A stretch of DNA of 64,000 nt from Platanthera guangdongensis (GCA_039583875.1 CM077157.1:75640346-75704345), one strand, 5' to 3'; positions 54,404-64,000 are shown, numbered from the stretch's first letter. Program-made: numbers and translations. Notes: generated from the sequence alone by a model not told the origin.

Positions 54404-55167
54404 CTAGGTAAGAGTCCAGCGAGCTCGGGGAGGGGAGGGGAGAGTAGTGGGCTGCCCGCGAAGACTCCTCGGCTGCATATTGGCTGGGGGAAGCTGTGAA
54501 GATAGAAACATCAGCAAGGGGAGGAGTTCTGGAAAATCACATGACAAGAATTCAAGGCCAAATTTTCCTGACAGGCTCAGCATCTCCAAGGAGGTGCGGG
54601 GAGGGACAAACCTTAAGTCCTTCCCGCAGCCTGGGTCGCGCGTTCCCTGTGAGAGGAGCTCGAATCCTGCGATGGTGATGGTTTCCTCACCTGCCCCCGT
54701 GGTCACGACAACTCGCTGAGGGGATGGGGCGTGCACCGGCGAGATCGGCTTCTGCGAGCTCACCCCCAAGGTCCCGAAGGGGGGGGGGATGGGTCCCGGG
54801 GACGGTTCTCCGGAGTTATGAATCGCGAGTCCCAAAGTGTGGTCTTGGCTCGTAGAGTGGAGTCTCGCGGCGTGGCGCTCCCCATGACATCAAGCTGGCT
54901 GCCCGGGCCGTCGTAGAGGACAACAATATTCTTGCCCTTTTTAGGGGCAGGCAGAGTGGAGGAGCCGGTCCCGTGCTCTAAGGTGGTTCTCAGGTCATCA
55001 TAAATGGGCTTGACCGCTTGAGGAATTGGCTTCACCCTCTTAGAGTTGGGCTCGGCCGAGCCACCCTGCGGTACAGCGGGTGGAACCGCAGTCAGGGCGG
55101 CCACGCGAGCAGCCGAAGTCTATCGAACCCGGGCGAGTCGCTCTTGAATCTCCTTTGGGATCGGCAT
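54404..55167 (-). pseudogene. gypsy-2 antisense gene aORF1, function unknown
   Basis: Begins MPIPKEIQERLARV at 55167 with a TAG soon after, then a frame rich in Pro, Lys and Ser (KRVKPIPQAVKPIYDD, APKKGKNIVVLYDG) to about 54790. A run of about ten G at 54779-54789 shifts the frame, and it goes on to 54404. I do not recognise a domain. It is the first of two minus-strand genes upstream of aORF2, matching the two antisense ORFs described in Tat elements. Confidence 0.5.
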
Positions 55168-55220
55168 CTCAGCAGGGATAAAGCAAACAGAATGGCAAGA
55201 GTCAGGCAGGTATGCAGGTG

Positions 55221-55230
55221 TATATATATA
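55221..55230 (-). promoter_or_regulatory. TATA-like box for aORF1
   Basis: TATATATATA, 54 bases before the aORF1 ATG on the minus strand. Confidence 0.5.
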
Positions 55231-55324
55231 GCCGCAGGTGGACCCCACCCGAAGATTCTCTCCGGTCTACCCCATACTCGCCAAACACTTGGGGTTGGAT
55301 GTTTCTTTCTGAGCTTTGCCAAGC

Positions 55325-55343
55325 TCAAAAAGAGCGTGGATTG
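55325..55343 (+). promoter_or_regulatory. gypsy-2 putative polypurine tract
   Basis: Purine-rich AAAAAGAGCGTGGA just before the right LTR start at 55344; a plausible plus-strand primer. Confidence 0.5.
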
Positions 55344-56084
55344 TGTACAACCCCGTATCCGGCGTGTGAGGTCGCCAGGAACCAGACTGGCCGGTTCAGA
55401 TCATCCAGGCAACAAGCGAGCTCGACAGGGAAATCTGAAAGCAGCAGGCGAGCTCGGCAGGGAAATCTAAAGGCCGAGCTCGTCATTCGTCGACCCCAAG
55501 CTCGGAATTTGCCGAGCTAGGCCCGTGCTTCGTCGAGCTGAGCTCGACTAATGAAGACAGATCGAAGGTCGAGCACAATAGCCAGCTCGTACTCGCCCTA
55601 TGGAGCTCGGCAAACAGCAGGCGAGCAGGATCTTCAGGATTAACCGAGCTCGCCCAGGTCTCTGAGGTACTTTTTACTATTTTGCCCCCGCTGGCCTGCC
55701 CATAGCCTTTCAGAACAGCGGAGTTACACTGTTGGCAGACCAACCTAGACTGCACATAGCCGTTCAGGATAGTGGAGGTTGGCTATTTGCAGGCCATTTT
55801 CAGAATTCTATAAATAGGAATAGAGGGGTACCTCAGAAAGCAGGCTTCCTGTGTTCTCTTGCTCCGTCTCTCAAGCGCTTTCTGAGGATACCTTAGTTGG
55901 GCGTTTGGATAAGGAGGGGAAGCACTCTAAGATCTTCCGGGTGTGTGGTGGGTCCTCCCCACCGAGCCCTTGGGTCAGTTTTTCCTTGTTTCACTTATTA
56001 TTTTTCTTGCAGGAGCGAAGTAGGTGCGCGGTCACCCCTTCCCCAATGGTGAACTCCACAAGAGACCAATTTTCAGTTTCAACA
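55344..56084 (+). repeat. gypsy-2 right LTR
   Basis: 741 bp, TGTACAACCCC to TTTCAACA, aligning with the left LTR from end to end. The right AACTG follows at 56085. Confidence 0.93.
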
Positions 56085-56532
56085 AACTGCATAGTGGTCA
56101 AATTGAGAAGTGACCATGGCACAAAATTCCAATCTGGGTCCATGACAAAAGTTCTATGAAGAACTTGGTATCACCCAGGAATTCTCTTCTCCTAGAACCC
56201 CACAACAAAATGGGGCAGTTAAGAGAAAAACTAGGACTTTGATTGAGGCTGACAGAACCATGATGAGTGATTCCTCACTTTTAGAATATTTTTGGGCTGA
56301 GGCAATCAACACTGTATGTCATGTTCTGAATAGTGCTTAATCAATAAAGTCTATGGAAAGACAACCTATGGACTCATGAAGGGCAGAAAACTAACTATTT
56401 CATATTTTTGAATCTTTGGGTGTAAATATTTCATTTTAAATAATGAAAAGTCACATTTGATTAAGTTTGCTGAAAAATGCTCTATGAGAATACTTGTTGG
56501 ATACAACTCCCATAGTAGAGCATATAGGGTAT
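56085..56532 (+). pseudogene. pol: copia-3 integrase, right part
   Basis: Continues the frame cut at 39697: VVKLRSDHGTKFQSG, then frameshifted SPRTPQQNGAV and FWAEAINTVC-type sequence and the TTYGLMKGRK linker. Broken by several stops and shifts. It ends where the copia-4 LTR starts; GGTAT at 56528-56532 could be the copia-4 target site. Confidence 0.88.
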
Positions 56533-56655
56533 TGTTGAGTACATTGGTCTCAATGTACTTGATTTGAAGAAGTCTTCTCAGCTCAATGATATACGCATTG
56601 TTGTATTTGATGGATGTTAAGTTCATATATGCAGGTAATTAAAGCTAAGTACAAG

Positions 56656-57150
56656 TGTCGAGACACTCAAGACTAGTGTCGACATACTTAAGCTAGAAGT
56701 GCTGAGTCAAGGTGAAAGTTATGTCAACACTCAGGACTTGCGACAACACTGTGATACAATAAAGTAACTGTGTCGACACTCAGGACTAGTGTCAACATAC
56801 ACTGAACAAGTTGTGTCGAGACAAAGAAAAGCTGTGTCGACACTAAGGACAACTTTGTCGGCATACTATGTCGCGACTAAAGACAACTGTATCGACACTC
56901 AGGACTAGTGTCGACACACTCTATACACATTGCATCAAGTCTGAAGACAACTGTGTCGACACTCAGGACTATTGTCGACACACTATAATAAAACTGTAAT
57001 GAGACTGAAGACAACTGTGTCGACACATTACACAGAAGTTGTGTCGAGAAAAGTTGAAGAGCTTTGTCGACACATTCAGAAGTGTGTCAACACCACTATA
57101 GGAGCTGTGTCGACACCCAAGACTTATGTCAACACATTTCACAGCCAAGT
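56656..57150. repeat. TGTCGACAC array in copia-4 LTR
   Basis: Copies of TGTCGACAC with TGTCGAGAC and TGTCAACAC variants; many show CG to CA or TG changes, as expected from deamination of methylated CG. Confidence 0.88.
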
Positions 57151-57261
57151 CTCAACACTTCAGCAGACTATTTCCTAAGTATAGATATCAAGACGGAGGT
57201 ACTGACAGCTATCAGAACTATCACTTATTAACCAGATCAGCCGGTTACTCCTGTCAAAGCC

Positions 57262-57269
57262 TATTTAAA
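57262..57269 (+). promoter_or_regulatory. TATA-like box of copia-4 LTR
   Basis: TATTTAAAGG about 110 bases after the motif array, at the place of TATAAATAGG in copia-5. Confidence 0.5.
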
Positions 57270-57951
57270 GGGATGCAGCCTTCAGAGAGAAAAAAGAGAT
57301 AGAGAAAAATATAAACAATACAGAGGAGCAACAACAGAATTTTAAGAAGAAAGAAGTTTGCATCTTCAGCTACAATTTAGAAGGTGGAGAGAGGTCTGAT
57401 CAAGAATCATCTTCAACATCTCTCCAGCTAGATCAACCCTAATTTCTACTTCAAGAAGCTTTGAAAAGCTAAAAAGGGTTTGATCAGATCTATCTTATCA
57501 GAATCAAAGGAAGCACAATCATCAAGATCAGATCAAGAAGTTGTTACTCAAATCTCATATTGGGTGACATTTTCTGATTCAATTTTCTGTTATATTCAAT
57601 TTGTAAGATCTACTTGTTGATCTGAGTGGAGGAGATTTATTCTCTTGTTATTATAAGCCTGTGTTATAAAGGCTGATGTTGGGCTAGGATTGCCGGAGGT
57701 AGGAGAAGTTGGAAATTCTCTGAGTTGTAAGGCATTTGTTATCTGAGAAGTAGGAGTGAGGATTCATTTTGAGGAAGAGTTCTTGGGAAGAACTTGAGGT
57801 GTAGGATCTTGGTGATATGAGTGATAAGACTTATGAAGTTTGAGTTGTGGGAGCCAGGTCGGCTCTGAGGTGTAAGATCTAAAGATCTGAGTAAAGGAAA
57901 GAGGAGGAGTTTGGCCGAATCTAGTTCATTGCTAGATAGGCGAAGGGGGAA

Positions 57952-57982
57952 AGTGGTTGTACCCATAAATTAGGGAACCACT
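57952..57982 (+). other. Conserved LTR hairpin (copia-4)
   Basis: AGTGGTTGTACCCA, loop, AGGGAACCACT. The outer and inner arms are kept although the loop differs. Confidence 0.6.
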
Positions 57983-58189
57983 ATAAATCTGTGTGCATTA
58001 TGTTGTGTGTGCTGATTTGTTATGCTGTGTTAATTCTGTTAATTGTTGTTTAGTTTATGTTAATTATCTGACTGAGTAAATCACTTTATTTAAAGTAGTA
58101 TTCTGACAACAGAAAAGGAGAGCCATAATTAAATTGGACCTATTCACCCCCTCTAGGTCATTTTCAATCATAAAGTAAACATTTACAAT

Positions 58190-58201
58190 TGGTATCAGAG
58201 C
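58190..58201 (+). promoter_or_regulatory. copia-4 primer binding site
   Basis: TGGTATCAGAGC, two bases after the LTR: initiator tRNA-Met type. Confidence 0.93.
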
Positions 58202-58266
58202 GAGGTTCACTGAATAGGGTATAACAGCCTAGTGAGAATCCAAAGGATTGCAAATAAAGTAATATT

Positions 58267-60529
58267 ATGGCCTAGAGGGAAAACAATTCCACAAAGCTCC
58301 CTGTCTACTCCAAAGAAAACTTTGGAATATGGAAAGAAAGAGTCAGATTATTTATGGAGGCAACAGATCCAAGAATATACATAATTGTGGTTGAAGGACC
58401 TTTCATTCCCATCAAAGTGTCAGTTCTTGATGCAAATATCAGGACACCCAAGACTTACATGGAAATGGATAAGGATGAAATCATTCTGGTCTCTATGGAC
58501 AAGAGGGCTCAGAATATAATAGTAAGTGCAATAGATGATTCCAATTTTCAGAATTTGATTCATTACAGAACAACCAAAGATATGTGGGAGTCCTTGATAT
58601 TGTACATGGAAGGTACTGAAGAAGTCACAAAATGATAGAAAATCTCTGCTAAATCAACAATATGAAGCCTTTAGACAAGATAAAAAGGATTCAGTGCCAG
58701 AGTGTTTTGAAAAGTTCTTCAGAATTATTAACAACTTGAGGACTTATGACAGAAGTTTTACTAATTATGAACTTAATGACAAGTTCTGGAGATCTCTGAA
58801 CAAGGAATGAGACATCAAGATCTGTAACATAAGAGAAATGGGAAATTTAGCCAACCTAGACCCCCAGGCTCTACTTGAAAAGTTGTTGTCTCATGAGTTA
58901 CAACTTAATCTCAGAAAGTCTGAAGAAGAATCAGCCAGAGCACTCAATAGAGAAAAGACCTTGGCTCTAAAGGATGAGTCATCGAGAAAAGTCAGAGAGA
59001 AGTCAATACTCTCTGAAAAACTTGAAACTGCCTCTGAGTGCTCAGAATCATCCTCACTAAAAGGAGAAATAACTAAGGAGGAACTGTCTCTCTTCTCTAT
59101 ACAGTTCAAGAAGATGTTAAAAAGAAGAAAACAAGAAAGATGGAAGGGTTCAGTATGAGACTCTTCTCACAAAAAGATCAATCATCCAGAGAAACCCATG
59201 AAGATGAATTCTAGGGACATGTATGACTCATCTCAGAATAAATATATTAAAACTAATATAGTGTGTTATTGTTGCAACAGAAAAGGGCATGCCATAGTTG
59301 ATTGCCCAACAAAAAAGAAGGAGAAAAAGTCTAAGAACTTGAAGGATGGACAACACAAGAAGGCTGACAAAAGCCTATTGGCAAAAAGACAGTTGACACT
59401 GTCTGATAGTGATTCTGATTCATCAGAATCAGAAGAGGAGGAGGATCTTATGGGTCTGATGGCTAGTGTGGAAACACAACTAGGAGAAGAAGTTTAGGAT
59501 TGCTCAAATCCAGCTAAGGTTAACTCAATCTCTAATAGTTTTTCCTCAGATTCTATTTCTGCATCTGAAAATGAATCATGTTCACAGAGTAAAGAACATG
59601 ATTCAGACATTGAAGAAGATTTTAATTCCCTTATCAACATGTATGGGAAGGTACTAAAGGCCTTGATTGCAAGCAAACAGCTTGCTAAGGATCAGGCCAA
59701 AGATTTAGAATCCTTGAGAGGAGTATCTTCTCAGTTGATAAGTGCCAACACAAAATTGGATTTACAAAAATTGAAACTAATTGAATCAACTAACAAGATA
59801 GATAGCCAGGCATAGGTGATAATAGAATAGTTCAAGTCTGTCAAAGACCTAGAAGCAATGCTTTCTCAAGGAAGACAGCTCCTGACTCAGTTCTCAAAGC
59901 CTACGTCAATGCTACCTATCATAGATACATTTTCTGCACCATTTAGAAGTGGTGTAGGGTTTGGTAAGAATAAAAAATTTTAAAAGAAGTCTGTATCCAA
60001 GGATAAAAATCCTAGTGGTCCAGATAGGGAACCAGTCAAGTATCTACCCTCTAATAGATGCTTGGGATCATGTGTTCCTGGACAGATAATGTCTGAGTGC
60101 TCTACCAGTAAGGTCAATAAAAAGCCTTGGTGGAAGGATCAGATGTCTAAAGGAAATATATGCCAAGAACTACCATAAAAGGTGATCAATCCAAGAAGCC
60201 AAGGAATTCTTGGAGCTGATTCCAGTGTAGCTCACTCAAATCTGAAAGGTAAGGGTGTGAATTATGCACCTCTACCTTGGAAATTGGATGAGAATTCTGT
60301 GTTGCACAAGAGAACAACCTCAAATGTGCAACCAAAGAAAAGATACAATAGATTTGAGTGTTGGTGTTGTGGGAAGGTTGGGCATTTTGCCCTAAATTGT
60401 TGGTATAATCCAACAGGTCCTTCATATAAATTTCAACCACTTTTATTTAGAAAGTCTGTTGTGTTTCACATAGCAATGCCTAACAGGAACCAAGGCCCCA
60501 AAACTTGTTGGGTGCCTAAGGTGAACTAA
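58267..60529 (+). pseudogene. gag: copia-4 gag with two zinc knuckles
   Basis: An ATG at 58267 is followed by a TAG at codon 3. UBN2-like gag: FGIWKERVRLFMEATDPR, DDSNFQNLIHYRTTKDMWESL. Knuckle 1, CYCCNRKGHAIVDC, is at about 59261-59302; knuckle 2, CWCCGKVGHFALNC, at about 60358-60402; both are intact. An acidic linker and a likely coiled coil lie between them. Breaks: a frameshift near 58630, TGA near 58808, stops near 59157 and 59496, and others near 59814 and 60176. GPKTCWVPKVN closes gag, as in copia-2. Confidence 0.85.
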
Positions 60530-60531
60530 AT

Positions 60532-63500
60532 TTGTGTTTGCAGGTGGAGCCAAGTACCACTAATAGGCCAATATGGTACTTGGATAGTGAATGTTACAGG
60601 TATATGATTGGATCAAGGAGTTTACTAAGAGACTACACTCCAGTTAAGAATGGACCAAAAGTCATCTTTGGAGGGTCAGAGAAAGGACTCACCAAGGGAT
60701 ATGATAACATTTCTAATGGCCTAGTTATCATCACTAAAGTTGCTTATGTGGAACGATTGAACCACAATCTGATAAGCATAAGTCATCTTTGTGATATAGG
60801 ATATGAAATTGTCTTCCACAATGACAAGTGTTTGATAAGGAAATCAAGTGATCAAGTGATCATCTTATCAGACACTAGGAGTGGGAACATTTATTTTCTA
60901 AATTTCCTTAGTATAAATGAACAATCGCTAGTATGTCTTGTAGATAGTGAGAAAGGCACTCTGTGTGTACAGTGGCATAAGAGGCTGGCTCACTTAAACT
61001 ACAAAGAAATGAGTAAACTATTTTCTTTTGACTTAGAAATAGTTCACAACTAAAATGATCCAAAGAAGGCATATGTTCTGCATGTCAAAAATGCAAACAA
61101 ACAAAAGTCACCTTTAAGAGCATTCAGTCCAAAGACACTGAGAGGTGTTTGTACTTACTTCATATGAATCTATTTGGTCCTATTCAAGTTCTTAATTTGT
61201 GAAGGAAGTCTTATACCTATGTAATTGTAGATGATCACTCCAGGTTTGCTTGGGTGTTCTTCTTAAGAAGAAAGTCTGAAATACTAGATATCCTTGCTGA
61301 TTTTGTCAAACAAATTCAGAATGAGATGGGATGTACTGTGGTTAAACTTAGAAGTGACCATGGTACAAAATTTCAATCTGAAAGGATGGCAAATTTCTAT
61401 AAGGAACTAGGAATTCTTCAGGAGTTCACTTCTCTAAGAACACCACAACAAAATGGAGTTGCTGAGAGGAAAACAAGAACTCTTATTGAGGTAGCTAGAA
61501 CAATGCTTAGTGGTACATCTCTCCCTGAATATTTTTGGGCTGAGGCTGTAAACACAGCATGCTATGTTCAAAATAGAGCTTTGATCAACAAGTATCACAA
61601 CAAGACTCCCTATGAACTCATGAAAGGCAGAAAACCAAATCTGTGCTACTTCAGAATTTTTGGAAGTAAGTGTTATGTCTTGGACAATGGGAAAACTTAT
61701 CTAACCAAGTTCTCAAAGAAATCCTATGAAGGAATCTTTGTAGGGTGTAGTCTTCATAGCAAAGCATACATGATCTACAACTTGAAACATCAAGTTATAG
61801 AAGAATCTATTAATGTAGTATTTGATGAATCATCTGTTTTATGTAATGATATCTTTAACAACGCTAGTCTAGGTGTTGTAAAGTCTAGAATGATAAAACT
61901 AAATATAAGTGACTCGCCTAACATAGAGTTAAACATTAGAAACAATATAGAAGTTCCTGTAGAAGATACTGCTTCAGCTCAGGGGGAGGAAGAGAATCAC
62001 CCTAATCCTCCTGCAGCACTAGGTGATAATAGACACCTTCCTGTAGCTGTTAGACACCTTAGAGATCATCCTATAGATCAAATAATAGGTGATGCCAGAT
62101 TAAGTGTGACTACTAGAAGTATAGATCATAATGAGGTTCTATACTCTAGTTTTCTCTCATAAGTAGATCCTAAAAGGTTTGAAGATGCCAATTCAGATCC
62201 CAACTGGATTTTTGCTATGCAAGAAGAGTTAAATCAATTTGAGAGATGCAAAGTCTGGTGTCTAGTTCCTAGACCTAGTGATCACAATATCATAGGAACT
62301 AAGTGGATCTATAGAAATTAATTAGATGAGTATGAGGTTATAGTTAAGAACAAAGCTAGATTAGTGGTAAAGGATATAAACAAGAGGAAGGATTAGATTA
62401 TGTCCAAACCTTTACACCTGTAGCTAGGCTAGAAGCCATTAGATTATTTTTAGCCCATGCAGCATTTAAAGGATACAAGGTCTACCAAATGGATGTAAAG
62501 TCAACATTCCTAAATGATACACTGAAGGAAGAAGTCTATATTGACCAGCCACCAGGTTTTGTTGACCCTAAACACAAAAACTACGTTTTCAGATTACACA
62601 AGGCTTTGTATGGGTTAAAACAGGCACCTAGAGATTGATATGAGACCCTCTCTACCTTTCTTATATAGAGTAAGTTCTCTAGAGGAAAGATAGACAAGAC
62701 ACTATTCCTTAGGAACATTAAAGGTTCAAGCATCTTTGTCCAGATTTATGTAGATGTCATAATTTTTGGGTCTACCAATGAGATGTTGTGTAGCAAATTT
62801 GCAAGGCTTATGCAAGACAAGTTTGAAATGAGCAACATGGGCGAGCTAAAATTCTTCTTGGGATTCCAGGTTAGACAATCTGAGGATGGAATATTCATCT
62901 CTTAATCTAAGTACACTAAGGAGTTGATTAAGAGATATGGGATGGAGAATTCTTCTACCATGAGAAATCCAATGGGTTCTACAGTATCACTATACAAGGA
63001 TGAATCTGGACAACCAGTTGATGAAACCTTGTATAGAGACATCATTGGATCACTCATGTATTTAACTGCTAGTAGGCCAGATATTATGTTCTCAACATGT
63101 GTCTTTGCTAGGTACCAAGCATGCCCTAAAGAGTCTCATTATATGCTGTTAAGAGAATACTGAGATATCTTAAGGGCACACACAATCTTGGGATTTGGTA
63201 TCCTAGGGATAGTGATTTTGAACTTACTGGGTACACAGATGCAGATTTTGTAGGATTTAAAGAAGACAGAAAAAGTACTTTTGGAACTTGCCAGTTTCTA
63301 GGGAAAGACTTATCAGTTGGAGTAGCAAGAAGCAAACAAGTGTTACTATCTCTACAACAGAATCAGAGTACATATCTGCTGGAAGTTGTTGTGCACAGCT
63401 GTTATGGATTCAACAGTAACTACTGGACTATAATATTCAGCTAACTAAATCTATTATGTTTTGTGATTCTACTAGTGCAATTTCTATTGCCAATAATTTT

Positions 63501-63688
63501 GTTTCTCATAGTAGAACTAAACATATTGAAATTAGATATCACTTTCTCTGAGAGAATGCAGAAAAAAAAATATTAGCTTACAACATATTCCAACTAAAAC
63601 ACAAGTTGTTGATATTTTTACAAAGCCCCTAGATGAAAGTAAGTTCAATTATTTTAAATTTGAACTAAGCATGTTCAATATTGAATAA
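60532..63688 (+). pseudogene. pol: copia-4 protease, integrase, RT and RNase H
   Basis: The protease motif reads DSECYRYM, so the Gly after Asp-Ser and other residues have changed. Integrase: WHKRLAH, then a break near 61052, then the core with RSDHGTKF and VAERKTRT (61254-62162). [13 protein letters not shown] is kept, but YVDV stands where YVDD is expected (about 62748). RNase H: TGYTDADFVG and STFGTCQFLG, then a frameshift near 63305. The end is set by FNIE and TAA at 63686. It is inactive. Confidence 0.88.
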
Positions 63689-64000
63689 ATAATTACACTT
63701 ACAAGGATGATTAATTGGGAATACATATATATTTTAAAATTTTACTTTAATTAAACAAGAAATATTAGTCAGAACACAAAATTTATCTAAGTCAAAGAAT
63801 TGTGTCGAGACAGCAGAGTGTGTGTCGACATTATTAGTACAGGTGTGTCGAGACACCACAGTGTGTGTCGACACTAGTAGAAAAGGTGTGTCGAGACACG
63901 TGACTGTATGTCAACACTGATTAGCGGATGTGTGTCGACACTGATAAGAGGATGTGTGTCGAGACATTACAAGTTTGTGTCGAGACCTTTAGATCTGTGT
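63689..64000 (+). repeat. copia-4 post-pol spacer with TGTCGACAC/TGTCGAGAC array
   Basis: After an AT-rich stretch to 63800 the motifs TGTCGAGAC and TGTCGACAC alternate up to the window edge. It is the same class as the copia-4 LTR, and at the same place as the copia-5 spacer array. No ORF follows inside the window. Confidence 0.85.

Larger units (their letters stand above)
39698..56084 (+). mobile_element. gypsy-2: complete Tat-lineage Ty3/gypsy element with duplicated pol
   Basis: A pair of about 740-bp LTRs flanked by AACTG encloses gag, two tandem copies of protease-RT-RNase H-integrase, a 72-bp minisatellite and two antisense genes. The CxFHxExGxxTxxC gag motif, the second RNase H domain after the usual one and the antisense ORFs with a gypsy-type transposon domain point to the Tat group (Retand/Ogre relatives). 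At 16,387 bp it is long partly because of the extra 4-kb pol copy. It is GC-richer than the copia elements around it. Confidence 0.93.
56533..58187 (+). repeat. copia-4 5' LTR
   Basis: 1655 bp, from TGTTGAGTACATTGG to CATTTACA before the primer site. It resembles the copia-5 LTR at both ends and through the motif array (56656-57150), whose sites are partly decayed (TGTCAACAC). Box TATTTAAA at 57262; hairpin at 57952-57982. Confidence 0.88.
56533..64000 (+). mobile_element. copia-4: SIRE-like Ty1/copia element, right end off window
   Basis: 5' LTR, primer site, gag with two knuckles, protease, integrase, RT, RNase H and the start of a motif-rich spacer. By analogy an extra ORF and the 3' LTR lie beyond 64000. 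Inserted in copia-3 integrase. Confidence 0.9.

Noticed and set aside
53841..55200. A captured host gene in gypsy-2
   Set aside because: The antisense ORFs fit the known antisense genes of the Tat group in position and domain, so capture of a host gene is not needed.
58190..58201. Primer binding sites as tRNA gene fragments
   Set aside because: They are short complements of the tRNA 3' end next to LTR ends, without tRNA arms.

Overview
The window is plant nuclear DNA made almost entirely of nested LTR retrotransposons. I see no host gene, tRNA, rRNA, CRISPR array or prokaryotic feature. The evidence is the set of Ty1/copia and Ty3/gypsy polyproteins, initiator-tRNA-Met-type primer binding sites (TGGTATCAGAGC), polypurine tracts, TG...CA long terminal repeats and one complete target-site duplication. 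The host looks like a flowering plant with a repeat-rich genome; the species cannot be named from this sequence.

Layout, left to right. (1) 1-7021, minus: a Tekay-like Ty3/gypsy chromovirus (gypsy-1) with its 2.3-kb 5' LTR at the right; its 3' end lies off the window. (2) 7022-16734, plus: a SIRE-like Ty1/copia element (copia-1): gag-pol in one frame, a spacer, a long extra ORF and the 3' LTR. (3) 16735 to about 25844, minus: a second copia element (copia-2) whose extra ORF is cut by copia-1. (4) About 25845-32160, plus: the 3' half of a third copia element (copia-5): RNase H, spacer, extra ORF, 3' LTR. (5) 32161-33502, minus: part of an LTR (Y) related to the copia-5 LTR. (6) 33503-35554, minus: gag remnant and 5' LTR of copia-6, a relative of copia-1. 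(7) 35555-39697 and 56085-56532, plus: decayed copia-3, split by (8) 39698-56084, a 16.4-kb Tat-lineage Ty3/gypsy element (gypsy-2) flanked by AACTG. (9) 56533-64000, plus: copia-4, running off the right edge. Read as a nest, copia-3 holds copia-6, which holds Y, copia-5, copia-2, copia-1 and gypsy-1 in turn: seven levels.

The most interesting signal is regulatory. Each copia element carries a dense array of short palindromic motifs with a TCGA core (TGTCGACAC, TACTCGAGTA or TTCGTCGA/TCGACGAA). The motif class found in the U3 of an element's LTR appears again in its spacer after pol, just before the extra ORF. In three spacers a TATA-like box lies between the array and the ATG of that ORF. 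The extra ORF has no visible signal peptide or membrane segment but has lysine/arginine-rich nuclear-localisation-like stretches. I infer a two-promoter retrotransposon design in which the LTR and an internal promoter share one set of sites, possibly read by the element's own nuclear protein. This resembles known anti-silencing or regulatory proteins of plant DNA transposons (VANC of VANDAL, TnpA of Spm), but here it is only a hypothesis.

gypsy-2 is unusual in a different way. Its roughly 4-kb pol cassette is present twice in tandem between one LTR pair. It also has a 72-bp minisatellite and two antisense genes with their own TATA-like boxes. All the elements are broken by stops, many of them TAG or TGA at CAG or CGA positions, as expected from deamination of methylated cytosine.
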